A stretch of DNA of 64,000 bases from Aliiroseovarius sp. F20344 (GCF_023016155.1 NZ_JALKBG010000009.1:18501-82500), one strand, 5' to 3'. Counted from the stretch's first letter, positions 20,208-29,793 are shown. The notes: generated by a model not told the origin, from the sequence alone. A program made the numbers and translations.

Positions 20208-20230
20208 GAGATCTCCTAAACATGTCGCCC

Positions 20231-21004
20231 TTACATCTTGGCGCGGGGATGGCGACACAGTGTCAAATCACGCAACACCATCTTGTTCATACTGGGATCT
20301 TCGAACACAAGATCTACCCACATTTTCTCGACCCGTTTTTCGTTCACTTTTGAATACGCCAAGTCAAATTCGATAACCTCTTCACCGGTGTTCAGCGCTT
20401 GTTGCTGGTGTAATTGTTCGGTGTTTGGGCCGTGTTGGATATTTAATCGCGCAAAAAGACCGACCGGTCTTTCAACTTCAGCTGTAATCGACAAACGAAT
20501 GATGTGATTTCGATGCAAACCTTCGGTCGCCAATGATGGGACATCCACAACCAATGACACGAACGTTCCGTTAAAGCCCAACACTTCTAGCGTCATCCCA
20601 AAAGGAGCAAGGTCGGTTTCACGCGAGTTCCGAACCTGTCGGAATGTCAGCTCTGCCAATGGGCAGTCGTGAAATAACTTAACCTCATCCCCGAAAGCTG
20701 TGCCACTTGGCACCGACGCAACGCCTGAAGGCTCAAGCGGGCCACGCCAAACCTCCGGACGATATGCCCAATCAGAATGAAGCGGCTTTTGAATGACGTT
20801 TGAACCCAAAGCGGGCAAGGCAAGACGGCTGTCTGCCTCGAACAAAACCTGATCGATATTTTGACGCAACTGACGCGCTTTCACCCGCAGCTGACGTAGC
20901 GCGGATTTATCCAACCCTTCCGCGCCATGTGCCAAACGCGCCCAACGGCGCAAGGCCCTGCGGTCATTCAAACGATCCGAAAGGGAAGTAATCCAGCTTT
21001 GCAT
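20231..21004 (-). CDS. DUF6478-like family protein
   Basis: A 257-residue protein that I recognise only as a Rhodobacteraceae-restricted conserved protein, probably DUF6478. It has no signal peptide. The N-terminal 70 residues are a basic helix region (RRALRRWARLAHG), followed by WAYRPEVWRGPLEPSG and a long beta-rich segment (VSLVVDVPS, NHIIRLSITAEVERP, WVDLVFEDPSMNKM). It lies 23 bp upstream of the TudS pair on the same strand and is likely co-transcribed. Function unknown. Confidence 0.72.
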   Translation of the reverse strand: MQSWITSLSDRLNDRRALRRWARLAHGAEGLDKSALRQLRVKARQLRQNIDQVLFEADSRLALPALGSNVIQKPLHSDWAYRPEVWRGPLEPSGVASVPSGTAFGDEVKLFHDCPLAELTFRQVRNSRETDLAPFGMTLEVLGFNGTFVSLVVDVPSLATEGLHRNHIIRLSITAEVERPVGLFARLNIQHGPNTEQLHQQQALNTGEEVIEFDLAYSKVNEKRVEKMWVDLVFEDPSMNKMVLRDLTLCRHPRAKM

Positions 21005-21070
21005 AGTTGTTGCGGTGCCCGTTCCAGTGGTGATCAGGTGTCAGGATGGCTGCACTTAACCAGATATTCC

Positions 21071-21811
21071 CTAGTTTCGCAATTTGCCAAAAATCGATGC
21101 TATCCCGCCATTGCCTTTGTCGCCACTTGGATTTGCGGCAGCGATAGCATCCACAAAACCATTCAGCTGCGAAAGCCCATTACGCCGGTCAATTGGGTGA
21201 TCTGTGAACCCGGTTACACTGGCCACAACCAGCTTGTCCCCAAGGGGTAAAAAGGCGCGCCATGTCGTGTCTGACAGGGTTTTGGGTCGGTTCGGGGAAC
21301 TGTCACGCGTTAGAACTTTGACAACGCCGGAGGCTGTTTTCAGATCCAGAACCTCAACGGTGTCGGCTTTCCCCGATCGGCTAAGCGCCGCACGTCCAGA
21401 GGCGCTTTCCAGAAAAGCGCGCGCTTGTGCCATCAACGGCTCAGTTTCATCCACGCTTGAAGCCACACCTTTCGGTATGGGCGACACACTGGACACAAGG
21501 AAGGCTGGTTTCTTAGGACTGGGATCGGCTGGATTGCGCGTGAGCGCCGCACAAGCGCCAAAAGGCACAAACGCACCCGCTGCCTGATCACGAAGCGAGC
21601 TTACATCAACGCAGTAGCCCTCAGGCGCAGCGATTGTGACCGCGCCAGACATAACGGTCCGTTTCTGCACCAAATCGCTCGACGCAGACGGCGCTTGTTT
21701 TGAAAACAAGGGACTGTTGCGCACATCGTCAGGCTTCGCACCCCCGAAGCACCCGGCCAAAAGGCCCGTCATCAAACAGATCACACCCCATCGCGCAGCC
21801 CTTTGGGCCAC
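21071..21811 (-). CDS. Putative lipoprotein, function unknown
   Basis: A 246-residue exported protein with a lipoprotein signal peptide: basic N-terminus, hydrophobic core and lipobox LLAGC near residue 20. A GTG at 21811 with an AAGAGAAG Shine-Dalgarno was chosen; a GTG 24 bases upstream is possible. The mature part has a Cys pair (YCVDVSSL and GACAALTR) that could form a disulphide. A domain family was not recognised. It is transcribed divergently from the CPBP protease gene. Confidence 0.7.
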   Translation of the reverse strand: MAQRAARWGVICLMTGLLAGCFGGAKPDDVRNSPLFSKQAPSASSDLVQKRTVMSGAVTIAAPEGYCVDVSSLRDQAAGAFVPFGACAALTRNPADPSPKKPAFLVSSVSPIPKGVASSVDETEPLMAQARAFLESASGRAALSRSGKADTVEVLDLKTASGVVKVLTRDSSPNRPKTLSDTTWRAFLPLGDKLVVASVTGFTDHPIDRRNGLSQLNGFVDAIAAANPSGDKGNGGIASIFGKLRN

Positions 21812-22014
21812 TTTGGCTTCTCTTACTAAGTACACAAACTCACCTTACTCTGCACATGCGCGGGTCGTTGCCCAGCATCATCCCTTCCGTCTTATGTTCC
21901 GGATAGCAACTCAAGGGGGCATGACGCAAGTCGGCTAAAACCGGATTGTCCTTTGCATTCTTTCAGGACACAGTTGGGATAAATCACCAGTTCATGTGCT
22001 CTGGAGCGTTTATT

Positions 22015-22941
22015 GTGACATCTGCCCCCCAACTTTCCTTCTGGTCCCCCGCGCGGCCGTATTGCCAGATCTGGCGTTCAGTTCTTGGGTTTGTTCTGAT
22101 CCATGTTGCATTCTTTGCGGCGACTTTTGCGATCTTCATGACCGGGGGCTGGTTGATCGGAGAGCACCCAGCAAACATCCTGAATGCGACAACAGCCGTG
22201 CATGCAGGTATCTTCTTTCTGACTTTCCTTGGGTATCATTTGGGCCTCTGGATGGTGGTGCGTTTCCTGCACAAACGCAGCTTCTCAAGCCTGTTTGGCG
22301 CGCAGCACCGTGTTCTGTGGCGACATTTTCGGACTGGCATATTGATCGCGCTGGCGATCAGCTTGGCAGCAACCGTTCTGCAGATGCTGGAACCGCTGTT
22401 CGTTGCCCCGCAGGAACAAACAGAGCTTCAGCGTAACTTGCCCACCAGCGAATGGGCTTTGGTTCTTATTCCCGCTCTGACCCTGATTTTCATTCAGATC
22501 TTCGCAGAGGAATTGGTGTTCCGTGGGTACATGCTTCAACAATTGCGCGCGCGATTCAGGTCACCTTGGATCTGGGCCATCCTGCCTTCAGTGGCATTTG
22601 GATTGCTGCACGCCGACCCGGCATCTTGGGGGGTGAACGCAATTTTCTATGTCATCCACACCAGCGTCGTCGGCATCGTTCTAAGCATAGTAACCGTGCG
22701 CACGGGGAACATTGGCGCGGCCGCCGGGCTGCACTTTGGAAACAACGCGTCGATGGTTCTTGTTGGAAATGCGGGAAACTTGGATGGTTTTTCCCTTTTT
22801 ATTGCAGAGGTCGATCTGATGGGATCAACAATGACCGCTTCGATGATCCTGCAAACCACGCTGGTTCTGGTTGCGTTTGCGATTTGGTGGCGCCTGTCCC
22901 AACGTAACCGCCCAATTGCAAATGCCGTCGAGGCAGACTAA
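22015..22941 (+). CDS. CPBP family intramembrane glutamic endopeptidase
   Basis: Membrane protein of the CAAX protease/bacteriocin-processing (Abi) family. The 308-residue product has about eight hydrophobic segments and the catalytic motifs: motif 1 AEELVFRGYML (Glu-Glu-x-x-x-Arg), motif 2 FGLLHADP and motif 3 LHFGNN. Family members cleave within membranes or act in bacteriocin self-immunity; the substrate here is unknown. A GTG at 22015 after TGGAG was chosen over an upstream TTG because it gives a normal N-terminus. The accD start follows its stop after 31 bp. Confidence 0.85.
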   Translation: MTSAPQLSFWSPARPYCQIWRSVLGFVLIHVAFFAATFAIFMTGGWLIGEHPANILNATTAVHAGIFFLTFLGYHLGLWMVVRFLHKRSFSSLFGAQHRVLWRHFRTGILIALAISLAATVLQMLEPLFVAPQEQTELQRNLPTSEWALVLIPALTLIFIQIFAEELVFRGYMLQQLRARFRSPWIWAILPSVAFGLLHADPASWGVNAIFYVIHTSVVGIVLSIVTVRTGNIGAAAGLHFGNNASMVLVGNAGNLDGFSLFIAEVDLMGSTMTASMILQTTLVLVAFAIWWRLSQRNRPIANAVEAD

Positions 22942-22972
22942 CTAAGGCCAAACGCAACAAGGAAGTCTGGCG

Positions 22973-23926
22973 ATGAACTGGATCTCGAACTACGTCCGCC
23001 CCCGCATCAACTCGCTTTTCTCGCGCCGCGAGGTGCCCGAGAACCTGTGGACCAAGTGCGGCGAGTGCGGCACCATGCTGTTCCACCGTGAATTCACCGA
23101 GAACTATAACGTCTGCACCAACTGCGACCACCATATGGGCATCACACCACGTGATCGCTTTTCCCTAATGTTTGATGGCGGCATCTTCACCGAAGTCGAC
23201 GTCCCCGCACCGATCGATGATCCGCTTCACTTCAAGGATCAAAAGAAATACCCCGAGCGCATGAAATCCGCCCGCAAAGGCACAGGCGAACGCGAAGCGA
23301 TGCTTGTGGCGGAAGGCGAGATCGGTCGCACTCCGATCATTGCGGCTGCGCAGGATTTCAGCTTCATGGGTGGCTCTATGGGCATGTATGTTGGCAATGC
23401 CATCATTGCTGCCGCCGAACGTGCCGTTGCACTGAAACGCCCGCTGGTGCTGTTCTCGGCTGCAGGTGGCGCGCGTATGCAGGAAGGCATCCTGTCGCTG
23501 ATGCAGATGCCGCGTACAACCGTTGCCGTGCAGATGCTGAAAGAAGCCAACCTACCTTATATCGTCGTATTGACTCACCCGACCACCGGCGGCGTCACCG
23601 CGTCTTACGCCATGCTTGGGGATGTGCATATCGCCGAACCCAACGCACTGATCTGCTTTGCAGGGCCGCGCGTGATTGAACAAACAATTCGCGAAAAACT
23701 GCCCGAAGGTTTCCAGCGTGCGGAATACCTTCTGGATCACGGGATGCTGGACCGAGTCACGCACCGCAAGGATATGAAGGAAGAACTGGTGACGATCCTG
23801 CGCATGCTGACGGGCCAACCGCCAGCGGTCAAAGGTGACCTTCCCAAACCGGAGCCGGAAGCAGAAGCAGAAGCCGCACCGACCGAAGAAGCGTCCACTG
23901 ACGCCAGTAAGGTCGACGAAGCGTGA
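22973..23926 (+). CDS. accD: Acetyl-CoA carboxylase carboxyltransferase subunit beta
   Basis: Beta subunit of the carboxyltransferase, which with AccA moves the carboxyl group from biotin to acetyl-CoA to give malonyl-CoA, the first committed step of fatty acid synthesis. The 317-residue product begins with a four-Cys zinc ribbon (CGECG at about residue 27 and CTNC near 48) and continues with the crotonase fold ([43 protein letters not shown]). The last 35 residues form an acidic Glu/Ala tail, common in alphaproteobacterial AccD. The stop overlaps the folC GTG start. Confidence 0.96.
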   Translation: MNWISNYVRPRINSLFSRREVPENLWTKCGECGTMLFHREFTENYNVCTNCDHHMGITPRDRFSLMFDGGIFTEVDVPAPIDDPLHFKDQKKYPERMKSARKGTGEREAMLVAEGEIGRTPIIAAAQDFSFMGGSMGMYVGNAIIAAAERAVALKRPLVLFSAAGGARMQEGILSLMQMPRTTVAVQMLKEANLPYIVVLTHPTTGGVTASYAMLGDVHIAEPNALICFAGPRVIEQTIREKLPEGFQRAEYLLDHGMLDRVTHRKDMKEELVTILRMLTGQPPAVKGDLPKPEPEAEAEAAPTEEASTDASKVDEA

Positions 23927-25197
23927 GCGCCCAAGGCTCGGACGTCATCCTTGACCGGATGATGTCACTGCACCCGAAGATCATTGATCTGACACTAGAT
24001 CGGGTCTGGCGCTTGCTAGAAGCTGTGGACAATCCACAAGACCGGCTGCCAGCGGTCATTCACCTTGCCGGGACCAATGGTAAGGGATCGACCCAAGCGA
24101 TGATCCGCGCGGGGCTCGAGGGCGCTGGTAAGACTGTGCACGCCTATACCTCGCCTCACTTGGCACGGTTTCACGAACGTATTCGTCTGGCGGGTGCACT
24201 GATCAGCGAAGACGCCCTGACCGAGGTTCTGGACCGCTGCTATGCCGCCAACGGCGGTGAGAACATCACCTATTTCGAAATCACCACCGTCGCAGCGCTG
24301 ATGGCCTTCGCCGAGACACCAGCCGATTTCACTTTGCTAGAAACCGGGTTGGGCGGACGGCTGGATGCAACCAATGTGGTAAAAGAACCTGCGCTGACCG
24401 TGATCACCCCGATCTCGATCGACCACACTCAGTTCCTCGGTGAAACCCTGCCCGAGATCGCAGGCGAGAAAGCCGGCATTCTGAAACGCGGCGTCGCGTG
24501 CGTGGTGGGTCCGCAAAAAGACGAAGCACTGGATGTGATCGAAGCACGCGCAGCTAAGCTGGGCTGCCCCCTGTTTGTTCACGGCCAGTATTGGCATTTC
24601 TGGGAAGAACGCGGACGTCTGATCTTTCAAGATGAAAACGGGCTTCTGGATCTGCCCTTGCCCGCGCTTATCGGACCGCATCAGATCGAAAACGCAGCTG
24701 CCGCAATTGCCGCGCTGCGCGTGCTGGGCTTTGACGAAGCCGCCTGCGAGGCTGCGATGCGTGATGTGACATGGCCCGCACGGATGCAGCGTCTGCGCCA
24801 AGGTCCACTAATTGATGCGGCCGGTGAGGCCGAGCTATGGCTCGACGGTGGCCACAACCCCGCGGCAGGAGAGATGCTGGCAACGGTCCTGGCAGACCTC
24901 CCGAAACGCCCGACCCATCTGATCTGCGGAATGCTGAACACCAAAGACATCGCGGGTTACCTGCGGCCACTTGCAAGCGTGGCCGACACCCTGACCGCCG
25001 TGTCCATCCCGGATGAACCCAACACTTTGCCAGCAGACACTACTGCTGAAGTCGCCGAGGGCGTCGGTATGACTGCAAATACCGCTGAGAGTGTTGAGGC
25101 AGCAATTCTGTCGATCACAACGCGCGATCCTAAGGCTCGGATCCTGATTTGCGGTTCTCTTTATCTTGCGGGTGCGATTTTGCGTGAAAACGGCTAA
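23923..25197 (+). CDS. folC: Bifunctional dihydrofolate/folylpolyglutamate synthase
   Basis: Adds glutamate to dihydropteroate and then to folates, ATP-dependently. The 424-residue product has the Mur-ligase-type P-loop [13 protein letters not shown] (about residue 47), the family [38 protein letters not shown] and [10 protein letters not shown] motifs. The GTG start overlaps the accD stop (GTGA); accD-folC coupling is common in proteobacteria. After its stop come almost 400 bp without a gene. Confidence 0.95.
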   Translation: MSAQGSDVILDRMMSLHPKIIDLTLDRVWRLLEAVDNPQDRLPAVIHLAGTNGKGSTQAMIRAGLEGAGKTVHAYTSPHLARFHERIRLAGALISEDALTEVLDRCYAANGGENITYFEITTVAALMAFAETPADFTLLETGLGGRLDATNVVKEPALTVITPISIDHTQFLGETLPEIAGEKAGILKRGVACVVGPQKDEALDVIEARAAKLGCPLFVHGQYWHFWEERGRLIFQDENGLLDLPLPALIGPHQIENAAAAIAALRVLGFDEAACEAAMRDVTWPARMQRLRQGPLIDAAGEAELWLDGGHNPAAGEMLATVLADLPKRPTHLICGMLNTKDIAGYLRPLASVADTLTAVSIPDEPNTLPADTTAEVAEGVGMTANTAESVEAAILSITTRDPKARILICGSLYLAGAILRENG

Positions 25198-25216
25198 ATC
25201 GGCCACTTTCACAATC

Positions 25217-25227
25217 GTGATCACAAA
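25217..25227. promoter_or_regulatory. GTGATCACAAA site, copy 1
   Basis: An 11-mer, GTGATCACAAA, occurs here and again at 25475-25485 inside the presumed RNA. The second copy sits in the perfect palindrome TGTGATCACA. No regulator is assigned; CRP and FNR consensus spacing does not match. Confidence 0.35.
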
Positions 25228-25267
25228 ATAAATTTCAATCGACACCGCGCACCCGCATCAACAACAC

Positions 25268-25325
25268 GATTCAAGCCACGGAAAAGAATCACTTTTTTGC
25301 CGGTTTCGCGAATCACCAGTGATTC
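25268..25325. promoter_or_regulatory. Cluster of four GANTC (CcrM-type) sites
   Basis: GATTC (25268), GAATC (25286), GAATC (25310) and GATTC (25321) fall within 58 bp, with a fifth at 25442. GANTC is the methylation site of CcrM and, when methylated, a binding cue for GcrA in alphaproteobacteria. The last two sites belong to the imperfect palindrome GAATCACCAGTGATTC, just upstream of the promoter at 25337. Confidence 0.55.
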
Positions 25326-25336
25326 TATGTAAAATG

Positions 25337-25366
25337 TTGACGGTTTAAGGGGTTAGCGCCTATAAA
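25337..25366 (+). promoter_or_regulatory. Sigma-70-type promoter with no ORF downstream
   Basis: TTGACG (25337-25342) and TATAAA (25361-25366) are separated by 18 bp, close to the housekeeping consensus. No open reading frame follows on the plus strand before the hairpin at 25571, so the transcript should be non-coding. Confidence 0.6.
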
Positions 25367-25372
25367 TAGGAC

Positions 25373-25598
25373 ATTCTATAGGCAAAGTTCGCATCAAGTG
25401 GACGGCTTATCGAGCAGTACATTACGCCAGGGCGGCAAGGTGATTCGAAAGAGGCAGAATTTAATAGCCTCAATGTGATCACAAATTACATCGTGACCCT
25501 TTGCCTAACCCAGCGGCACTTCGGGGAGTTCAACTCCCCATATCCGAGTTAGGCAGGCAGGTGAAAACCTGAGGGGTCGCAGACGGCGGCCCCTCTTC
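25373..25598 (+). ncRNA. Candidate structured non-coding RNA between folC and zapE
   Basis: No ORF is credible in this stretch. It contains, in order, a CCTATA/TATAGG pair near the 5' end, a palindrome TGTGATCACA (25474-25483), a long-range stem TGCCTAAC (25502-25509) with GTTAGGCA (25548-25555) closing over an inner GGGGAG/CTCCCC hairpin (25523-25539), a CAGGT-GAAA-ACCTG hairpin with a GNRA tetraloop (25558-25571), and a terminator stem. The upstream promoter and downstream terminator define about 225 nt. I matched it to none of tmRNA (no tag codons), 4.5S RNA (no GGAAGGAAGCAG-type apical loop) or RNase P RNA. Boundaries are estimates. Confidence 0.5.
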
Positions 25599-25603
25599 AA
25601 TCC
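25571..25603. terminator. Hairpin terminator between the candidate RNA and zapE
   Basis: GAGGGGTCGC (25571-25580) pairs with GCGGCCCCTC (25586-25595) with one G-U pair and a 5-nt loop. It touches the zapE stop codon, so it can end both the plus-strand RNA and the minus-strand zapE message. Confidence 0.7.
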
Positions 25604-26685
25604 TGCACGCTTCCCCAATCCTTGTCTTGCATTTCGCGCAGCCGGCTGGCGGTGCGTTCAAACTCGAATGATCCTTCACCCTCGACATAAAGCATCTCGG
25701 GCTGTGCGGCGGCGGAGGCAATCAAACGCACCTTTGCCTCGTACAGGGCATCAATCAGCGTCACAAAGCGTTTCGCTTCGTTGAAGTTAGAACGACCAAG
25801 GCGCGGAATATCTTCCAGCACCAAAAGCTTCACCGCGTTAGCCACGGCAAGATAATCGCCGGGCCCCAGCATCGCACCGCAAAGGTCATGAAACTGCGCC
25901 CGCGCAGCCCCGTTGCGATAGGCAGGCAGAACGACCTCGCGCCCCTTTACGGTCAGAGCCAGCGGGGCGGCATCCCCCCCGGTCAGGTCTTTCCACAAAG
26001 CGTCGATTGCACCGCGCGCTTCTGCGCCTGAAGGGGTGAAATAGACCTGCTCACCTGAAAGTCGATCCTGACGGTAGTCGTTTGGGCTGATCAGTTCATG
26101 CACGACCATCTGGTCCTTCAAAAGCGCGATGAACGGAAGGAATAGCTGGCGATTCAGACCGTCTTTATAAAGCTCATCAGGATGGCGGTTCGACGTGGTG
26201 ACAACCACAACGCCCGCGTCAAACAGCTTTTCAAACAAGCGCCCTACCAGCATCGCATCTGTGATGTCAGTGATTTGCATTTCATCGAAGGCAAACAGCT
26301 TCACATCCGCGGCGATCTTGGCCGCCACAGGCTCCAATGGGTCATCAACGCCAGTTTTGCGCGCGGCTGTCATGCCCTCATGCACCTCTTGCATGAACGC
26401 GTGGAAATGCACGCGGCGCTTAGCCGATGTTTCAAGGCTGTCGACGAAAAGGTCCATCAGCATCGACTTGCCGCGCCCGACCCCACCCCAAAGGTAAAGG
26501 CCCTGCGGAACCTCTTCGGGTTTGGAATGAAACAGCCCGCCCAGAATGCCGCGCTTGCGCACAGGGGCGGCGTCCAAATGGGCCCGGATGTCTTCCAGCG
26601 CGGGCAGACATGCCTCTTGCGCCGGGTCGCGGGTAATCTCGCCTCTTTCGGCCAGAGCGTCATAGATCTTTATCAAATTTGCCAT
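25597..26685 (-). CDS. zapE: Cell division protein ZapE (AFG1-family ATPase)
   Basis: P-loop ATPase associated with the constricting Z ring. The 362-residue product has Walker A LWGGVGRGKSMLMD near residue 87, Walker B KLFAFDEMQITD (about 130), the sensor region VVVTTSNRHPDELYKDGLNR and a C-terminal RFVTLIDALYEAKVRLI motif, all typical of ZapE/AFG1. The ribosome binding site before the 26685 ATG is weak. It is convergent with the candidate RNA and followed by the shared hairpin. Confidence 0.93.
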   Translation of the reverse strand: MANLIKIYDALAERGEITRDPAQEACLPALEDIRAHLDAAPVRKRGILGGLFHSKPEEVPQGLYLWGGVGRGKSMLMDLFVDSLETSAKRRVHFHAFMQEVHEGMTAARKTGVDDPLEPVAAKIAADVKLFAFDEMQITDITDAMLVGRLFEKLFDAGVVVVTTSNRHPDELYKDGLNRQLFLPFIALLKDQMVVHELISPNDYRQDRLSGEQVYFTPSGAEARGAIDALWKDLTGGDAAPLALTVKGREVVLPAYRNGAARAQFHDLCGAMLGPGDYLAVANAVKLLVLEDIPRLGRSNFNEAKRFVTLIDALYEAKVRLIASAAAQPEMLYVEGEGSFEFERTASRLREMQDKDWGSVQD

Positions 26686-26782
26686 GAGGTCTGATAAAAC
26701 GACGCGTCACATAAGGAAAGGTGAACTGTCCCATCAAAAAGCAGGAATTGACGAGGCGTGATCCTTACCTGACAGTGCCGGA

Positions 26783-28024
26783 ATGACAGAGACACGCGCG
26801 CCCCTTATTACACCCGTCCTTGTGGCCGGGTGCCTTATCATCCTTGTAAGCTTTGCGATCCGCGCCAGCTTTGGCGTGTTCCAAATCCCGATTGCGACCG
26901 AATTCAACTGGCCACGGGCCGAGTTTTCGTTGGCGATTGCGATCCAGAACCTCGCTTGGGGGATCGGCCAGCCGATTTTTGGCGCAATTGCCGAGAAGAT
27001 GGGCGACCGCAAAGCCATCATCATGGGCGCGTTGATCTATGCGGTTGGACTGGTTGCCAGCTCGGCGGCCGTCACACCCGCCGCGCATCAGATGCTTGAA
27101 GTGCTGGTCGGCTTCGGCATCGCAGGCACCGGCTTTGGTGTCATTCTGGCCGTCGTGGGCCGTGCAGCGAGTGACGAGAACCGTTCGATGGCGTTGGCAA
27201 TTGCCACGGCGGCAGGGTCTGCCGGGCAGGTCTTTGGTGCGCCATTGGCGGAGTTTCTGCTGTCTATGATGAGCTGGCAGGATGTGTTCCTGATCTTTGC
27301 CGCTGCCATCGTCGCGACTCTCGCGTTGTTGCCCCTGATGAAGACCGAAAGCATGGCATCGAAGTCCGAGCTTGAGGAAAGCATGGGGCAAATCCTGATC
27401 AAGGCGTTCAAAGACCCAAGCTATACCCTGATCTTCCTAGGCTTCTTTTCCTGTGGCTATCAGTTGGCCTTCATCACCGCACACTTCCCCGCCTTCGTGA
27501 CCGAAATGTGCGGGGCGATTGACCCGTCAGGCACGCTGGCCGCCGTGGGTGTGTCGTCCACATCGGCGCTAGGGGCGATTTCCATTTCGCTTATCGGACT
27601 TGCGAACATCGCTGGCACGCTGTTTGCGGGCTATCTGGGCAAGACCTATTCCAAGAAATACCTGTTGGCGGCAATCTATACCGGGCGAACCATCGTAGCG
27701 GCGCTGTTTATCCTAATGCCAATCACGCCGACCTCGGTCATCGTGTTCTCGATTGCGATGGGATCTTTGTGGTTGGCCACGGTGCCCCTGACCTCGGGTC
27801 TGGTCGCGCATATCTACGGGCTGCGCTATATGGGCACGCTTTATGGCATCGTCTTCTTCTCGCACCAGCTTGGCAGCTTCCTGGGTGTCTGGTTGGGCGG
27901 CCGGATGTATGACGCCTTTGGCGACTACACCTTCGTTTGGTGGATCGGAGTGGGCGTCGGGGCGTTCTCGGCCATTGTGCACTTGCCGGTAAAGGAACAG
28001 CCTTTGAGCGCACGGACGGCGTAA
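26783..28024 (+). CDS. MFS transporter
   Basis: Major facilitator permease of 413 residues with 12 predicted transmembrane segments. The first is LITPVLVAGCLIILVSFAIR; the loop 2-3 signature appears as GAIAEKMGDRKAIIMG. It resembles the monocarboxylate/oxalate-formate-antiporter-like group, in which FGVFQIPIATEFNWPRAEFS is typical. The substrate is not predictable. It converges on the Lrp gene with seven bases between the stops. Confidence 0.87.
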   Translation: MTETRAPLITPVLVAGCLIILVSFAIRASFGVFQIPIATEFNWPRAEFSLAIAIQNLAWGIGQPIFGAIAEKMGDRKAIIMGALIYAVGLVASSAAVTPAAHQMLEVLVGFGIAGTGFGVILAVVGRAASDENRSMALAIATAAGSAGQVFGAPLAEFLLSMMSWQDVFLIFAAAIVATLALLPLMKTESMASKSELEESMGQILIKAFKDPSYTLIFLGFFSCGYQLAFITAHFPAFVTEMCGAIDPSGTLAAVGVSSTSALGAISISLIGLANIAGTLFAGYLGKTYSKKYLLAAIYTGRTIVAALFILMPITPTSVIVFSIAMGSLWLATVPLTSGLVAHIYGLRYMGTLYGIVFFSHQLGSFLGVWLGGRMYDAFGDYTFVWWIGVGVGAFSAIVHLPVKEQPLSARTA

Positions 28025-28031
28025 AAAAGCT

Positions 28032-28490
28032 TCAGACCGGTAAAGCGGTGGTTTTGAATACTGTGCGCAGTGCGAAGCTGGATTGCATGCCCTGTACGCC
28101 CGGCAAGCGCGCAAGATATTGGCGGTGAATACGGGCGAAATCCTCGGTGTCCTGCGCAACAACTTTCAGCAGATAGTCCGCCGTTCCCGCCATCAAGTGG
28201 CATTCTAGAACATCCGGCACACGGGAAACTTCACGCTCAAACGCATCAAGAACTTCGTCAGCCTGCCCCGAAAGCGTAATCTCGACAAACACGGTTGTTG
28301 GGCAGTTCAGCTTCCGCGCATCCAAAAGTGCCACGTAGTTCTTGATAAAACCCTCAGCCTCAAGCCTTTGCACGCGCCGATGGCAGGCAGATGGCGACAG
28401 GTTCACCTTTTCAGACAGTTCAGCGTTTGAGATGCGCCCGCTGCGCTGCAATGCCCGCAAGATGCGGCGATCTACACTATCAAGTTCCAA
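28032..28490 (-). CDS. Lrp/AsnC family transcriptional regulator
   Basis: A 152-residue feast/famine regulator with an N-terminal HTH (LDSVDRRILRALQRSGRISNAEL, then NLSPSACHRRVQRLE) and a C-terminal RAM ligand-binding domain (VFVEITLSGQ, DVLECHLMAGTADYLLKVVA). It is divergent from the alanine dehydrogenase gene, with 159 bp between starts. Adjacent Lrp proteins (AldR-type) activate ald in response to alanine, so ald is the likely target. The only good start is a TTG at 28490 preceded by AAGGAA. Confidence 0.9.
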   Translation of the reverse strand: MELDSVDRRILRALQRSGRISNAELSEKVNLSPSACHRRVQRLEAEGFIKNYVALLDARKLNCPTTVFVEITLSGQADEVLDAFEREVSRVPDVLECHLMAGTADYLLKVVAQDTEDFARIHRQYLARLPGVQGMQSSFALRTVFKTTALPV

Positions 28491-28649
28491 TTTCGATCAC
28501 ATTCCTTGCGTGTTTTTTACGGTAAGCGCTGTTTTCTTCGAAAAACTATACTCACTACGCCACATCTTTTCAAAGCAATTGCGTCAACCGCCCCCCAAGA
28601 TCAAGGCAGTAGATACAATTTCCCCTGCAACAGGGACAAGGAGGAACCC

Positions 28650-29768
28650 ATGCTGATCGGATGCCCAAAAGAGATCAAGCCCCAGGAATTTCGCGTCGGC
28701 CTGACGCCTGCCGCCGCCGGCGAAGCCATCGGTCGCGGCCATTCCGTGATTGTCGAAACCAATGCCGGTGCAGGCGCTGGATTTTCGGATGAAGACTATA
28801 CCGCTGTTGGCGCTAAGATCCTTGGCACCGCCGAAGAGGTGTTCGCCAAAGCCGACATGATCGTGAAGGTTAAGGAACCGCAGGCAGTTGAGCGTAAAAT
28901 GCTGCGTGAAGGCCAGCTTCTGTTCACCTACTTGCACCTTGCCCCCGATCCCGACCAGACGCATGACCTAATCGCCTCGGGCGCGACCTGCATCGCCTAT
29001 GAGACTGTGACCGACAATAGCGGCGGTCTGCCTTTGCTGGCCCCGATGTCGGAAGTTGCTGGCCGTCTGGCCCCGCAAGTTGGTTCGTGGACACTGCAAA
29101 AAGCCAATGGCGGTCGTGGCGTTCTGATGGGCGGCGTACCGGGCGTTGGTCCGGCCAAGGTTGTTGTGATCGGCGGCGGTGTCGTTGGAACACACGCAGC
29201 CAAGATCGCTGCTGGCATGGGCGCGGATGTAACTGTGCTGGATCGTTCGCTGCCGCGTCTTCGTTACCTTGACGACGTCTATGGCGGCATCTTCAAAAAC
29301 CAGTATTCGACCGCTGCAGCCACGGCAGAGCTTATCACCACCGCCGATATGGTGATTGGCGCAGTTCTGATCCCGGGTGCTGCGGCCCCGAAACTGGTTA
29401 GCCGTGCACAGCTGTCGACCATGAAGCCGGGTGCGGTGCTGGTAGACGTTGCCATTGACCAAGGTGGCTGCTTCGAGACCTCCAAAGCCACCACGCACGC
29501 CGATCCAATCTATGAAGTCGACAACGTGATGCACTACTGTGTGGCCAACATGCCGGGTGCTGTTGCCCGCACCTCGACCATCGCGCTTGGCAACGCCACC
29601 CTTCCCTTCATGCTGTCGCTTGCCGACAAGGGCTGGAAAGAGGCATGTGCGGCCGACCCGCACCTGCTGAACGGTCTGAACGTGCATGCTGGCAAGCTGA
29701 CCTATGCGGCTGTCGGCGAGGCACTTGGGCTCGACTACATTTCTGGACAAGATGCGCTAAAAATCTGA
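28650..29768 (+). CDS. ald: Alanine dehydrogenase
   Basis: Catalyses the reversible NAD-dependent deamination of L-alanine to pyruvate and ammonia. The 372-residue product begins [20 protein letters not shown] and contains the pyruvate-binding Lys/His region ([15 protein letters not shown]), the Rossmann motif [14 protein letters not shown] and the C-terminal [20 protein letters not shown] segment. The ATG at 28650 follows a perfect AAGGAGG, so the longer in-frame extension to 28506 was rejected. Divergent from an Lrp regulator and followed by a terminator. Confidence 0.96.
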   Translation: MLIGCPKEIKPQEFRVGLTPAAAGEAIGRGHSVIVETNAGAGAGFSDEDYTAVGAKILGTAEEVFAKADMIVKVKEPQAVERKMLREGQLLFTYLHLAPDPDQTHDLIASGATCIAYETVTDNSGGLPLLAPMSEVAGRLAPQVGSWTLQKANGGRGVLMGGVPGVGPAKVVVIGGGVVGTHAAKIAAGMGADVTVLDRSLPRLRYLDDVYGGIFKNQYSTAAATAELITTADMVIGAVLIPGAAAPKLVSRAQLSTMKPGAVLVDVAIDQGGCFETSKATTHADPIYEVDNVMHYCVANMPGAVARTSTIALGNATLPFMLSLADKGWKEACAADPHLLNGLNVHAGKLTYAAVGEALGLDYISGQDALKI

Positions 29769-29793
29769 ACCTCCCTTCAGAATTAATCGCAAC

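Noticed and set aside
25502..25571. tmRNA acceptor or tRNA-like domain, because of a GGGGAGTTCAACTCCCC arm
   Set aside because: The T-loop register is off by one, there is no CCA end and no proteolysis-tag reading frame in the spacer.
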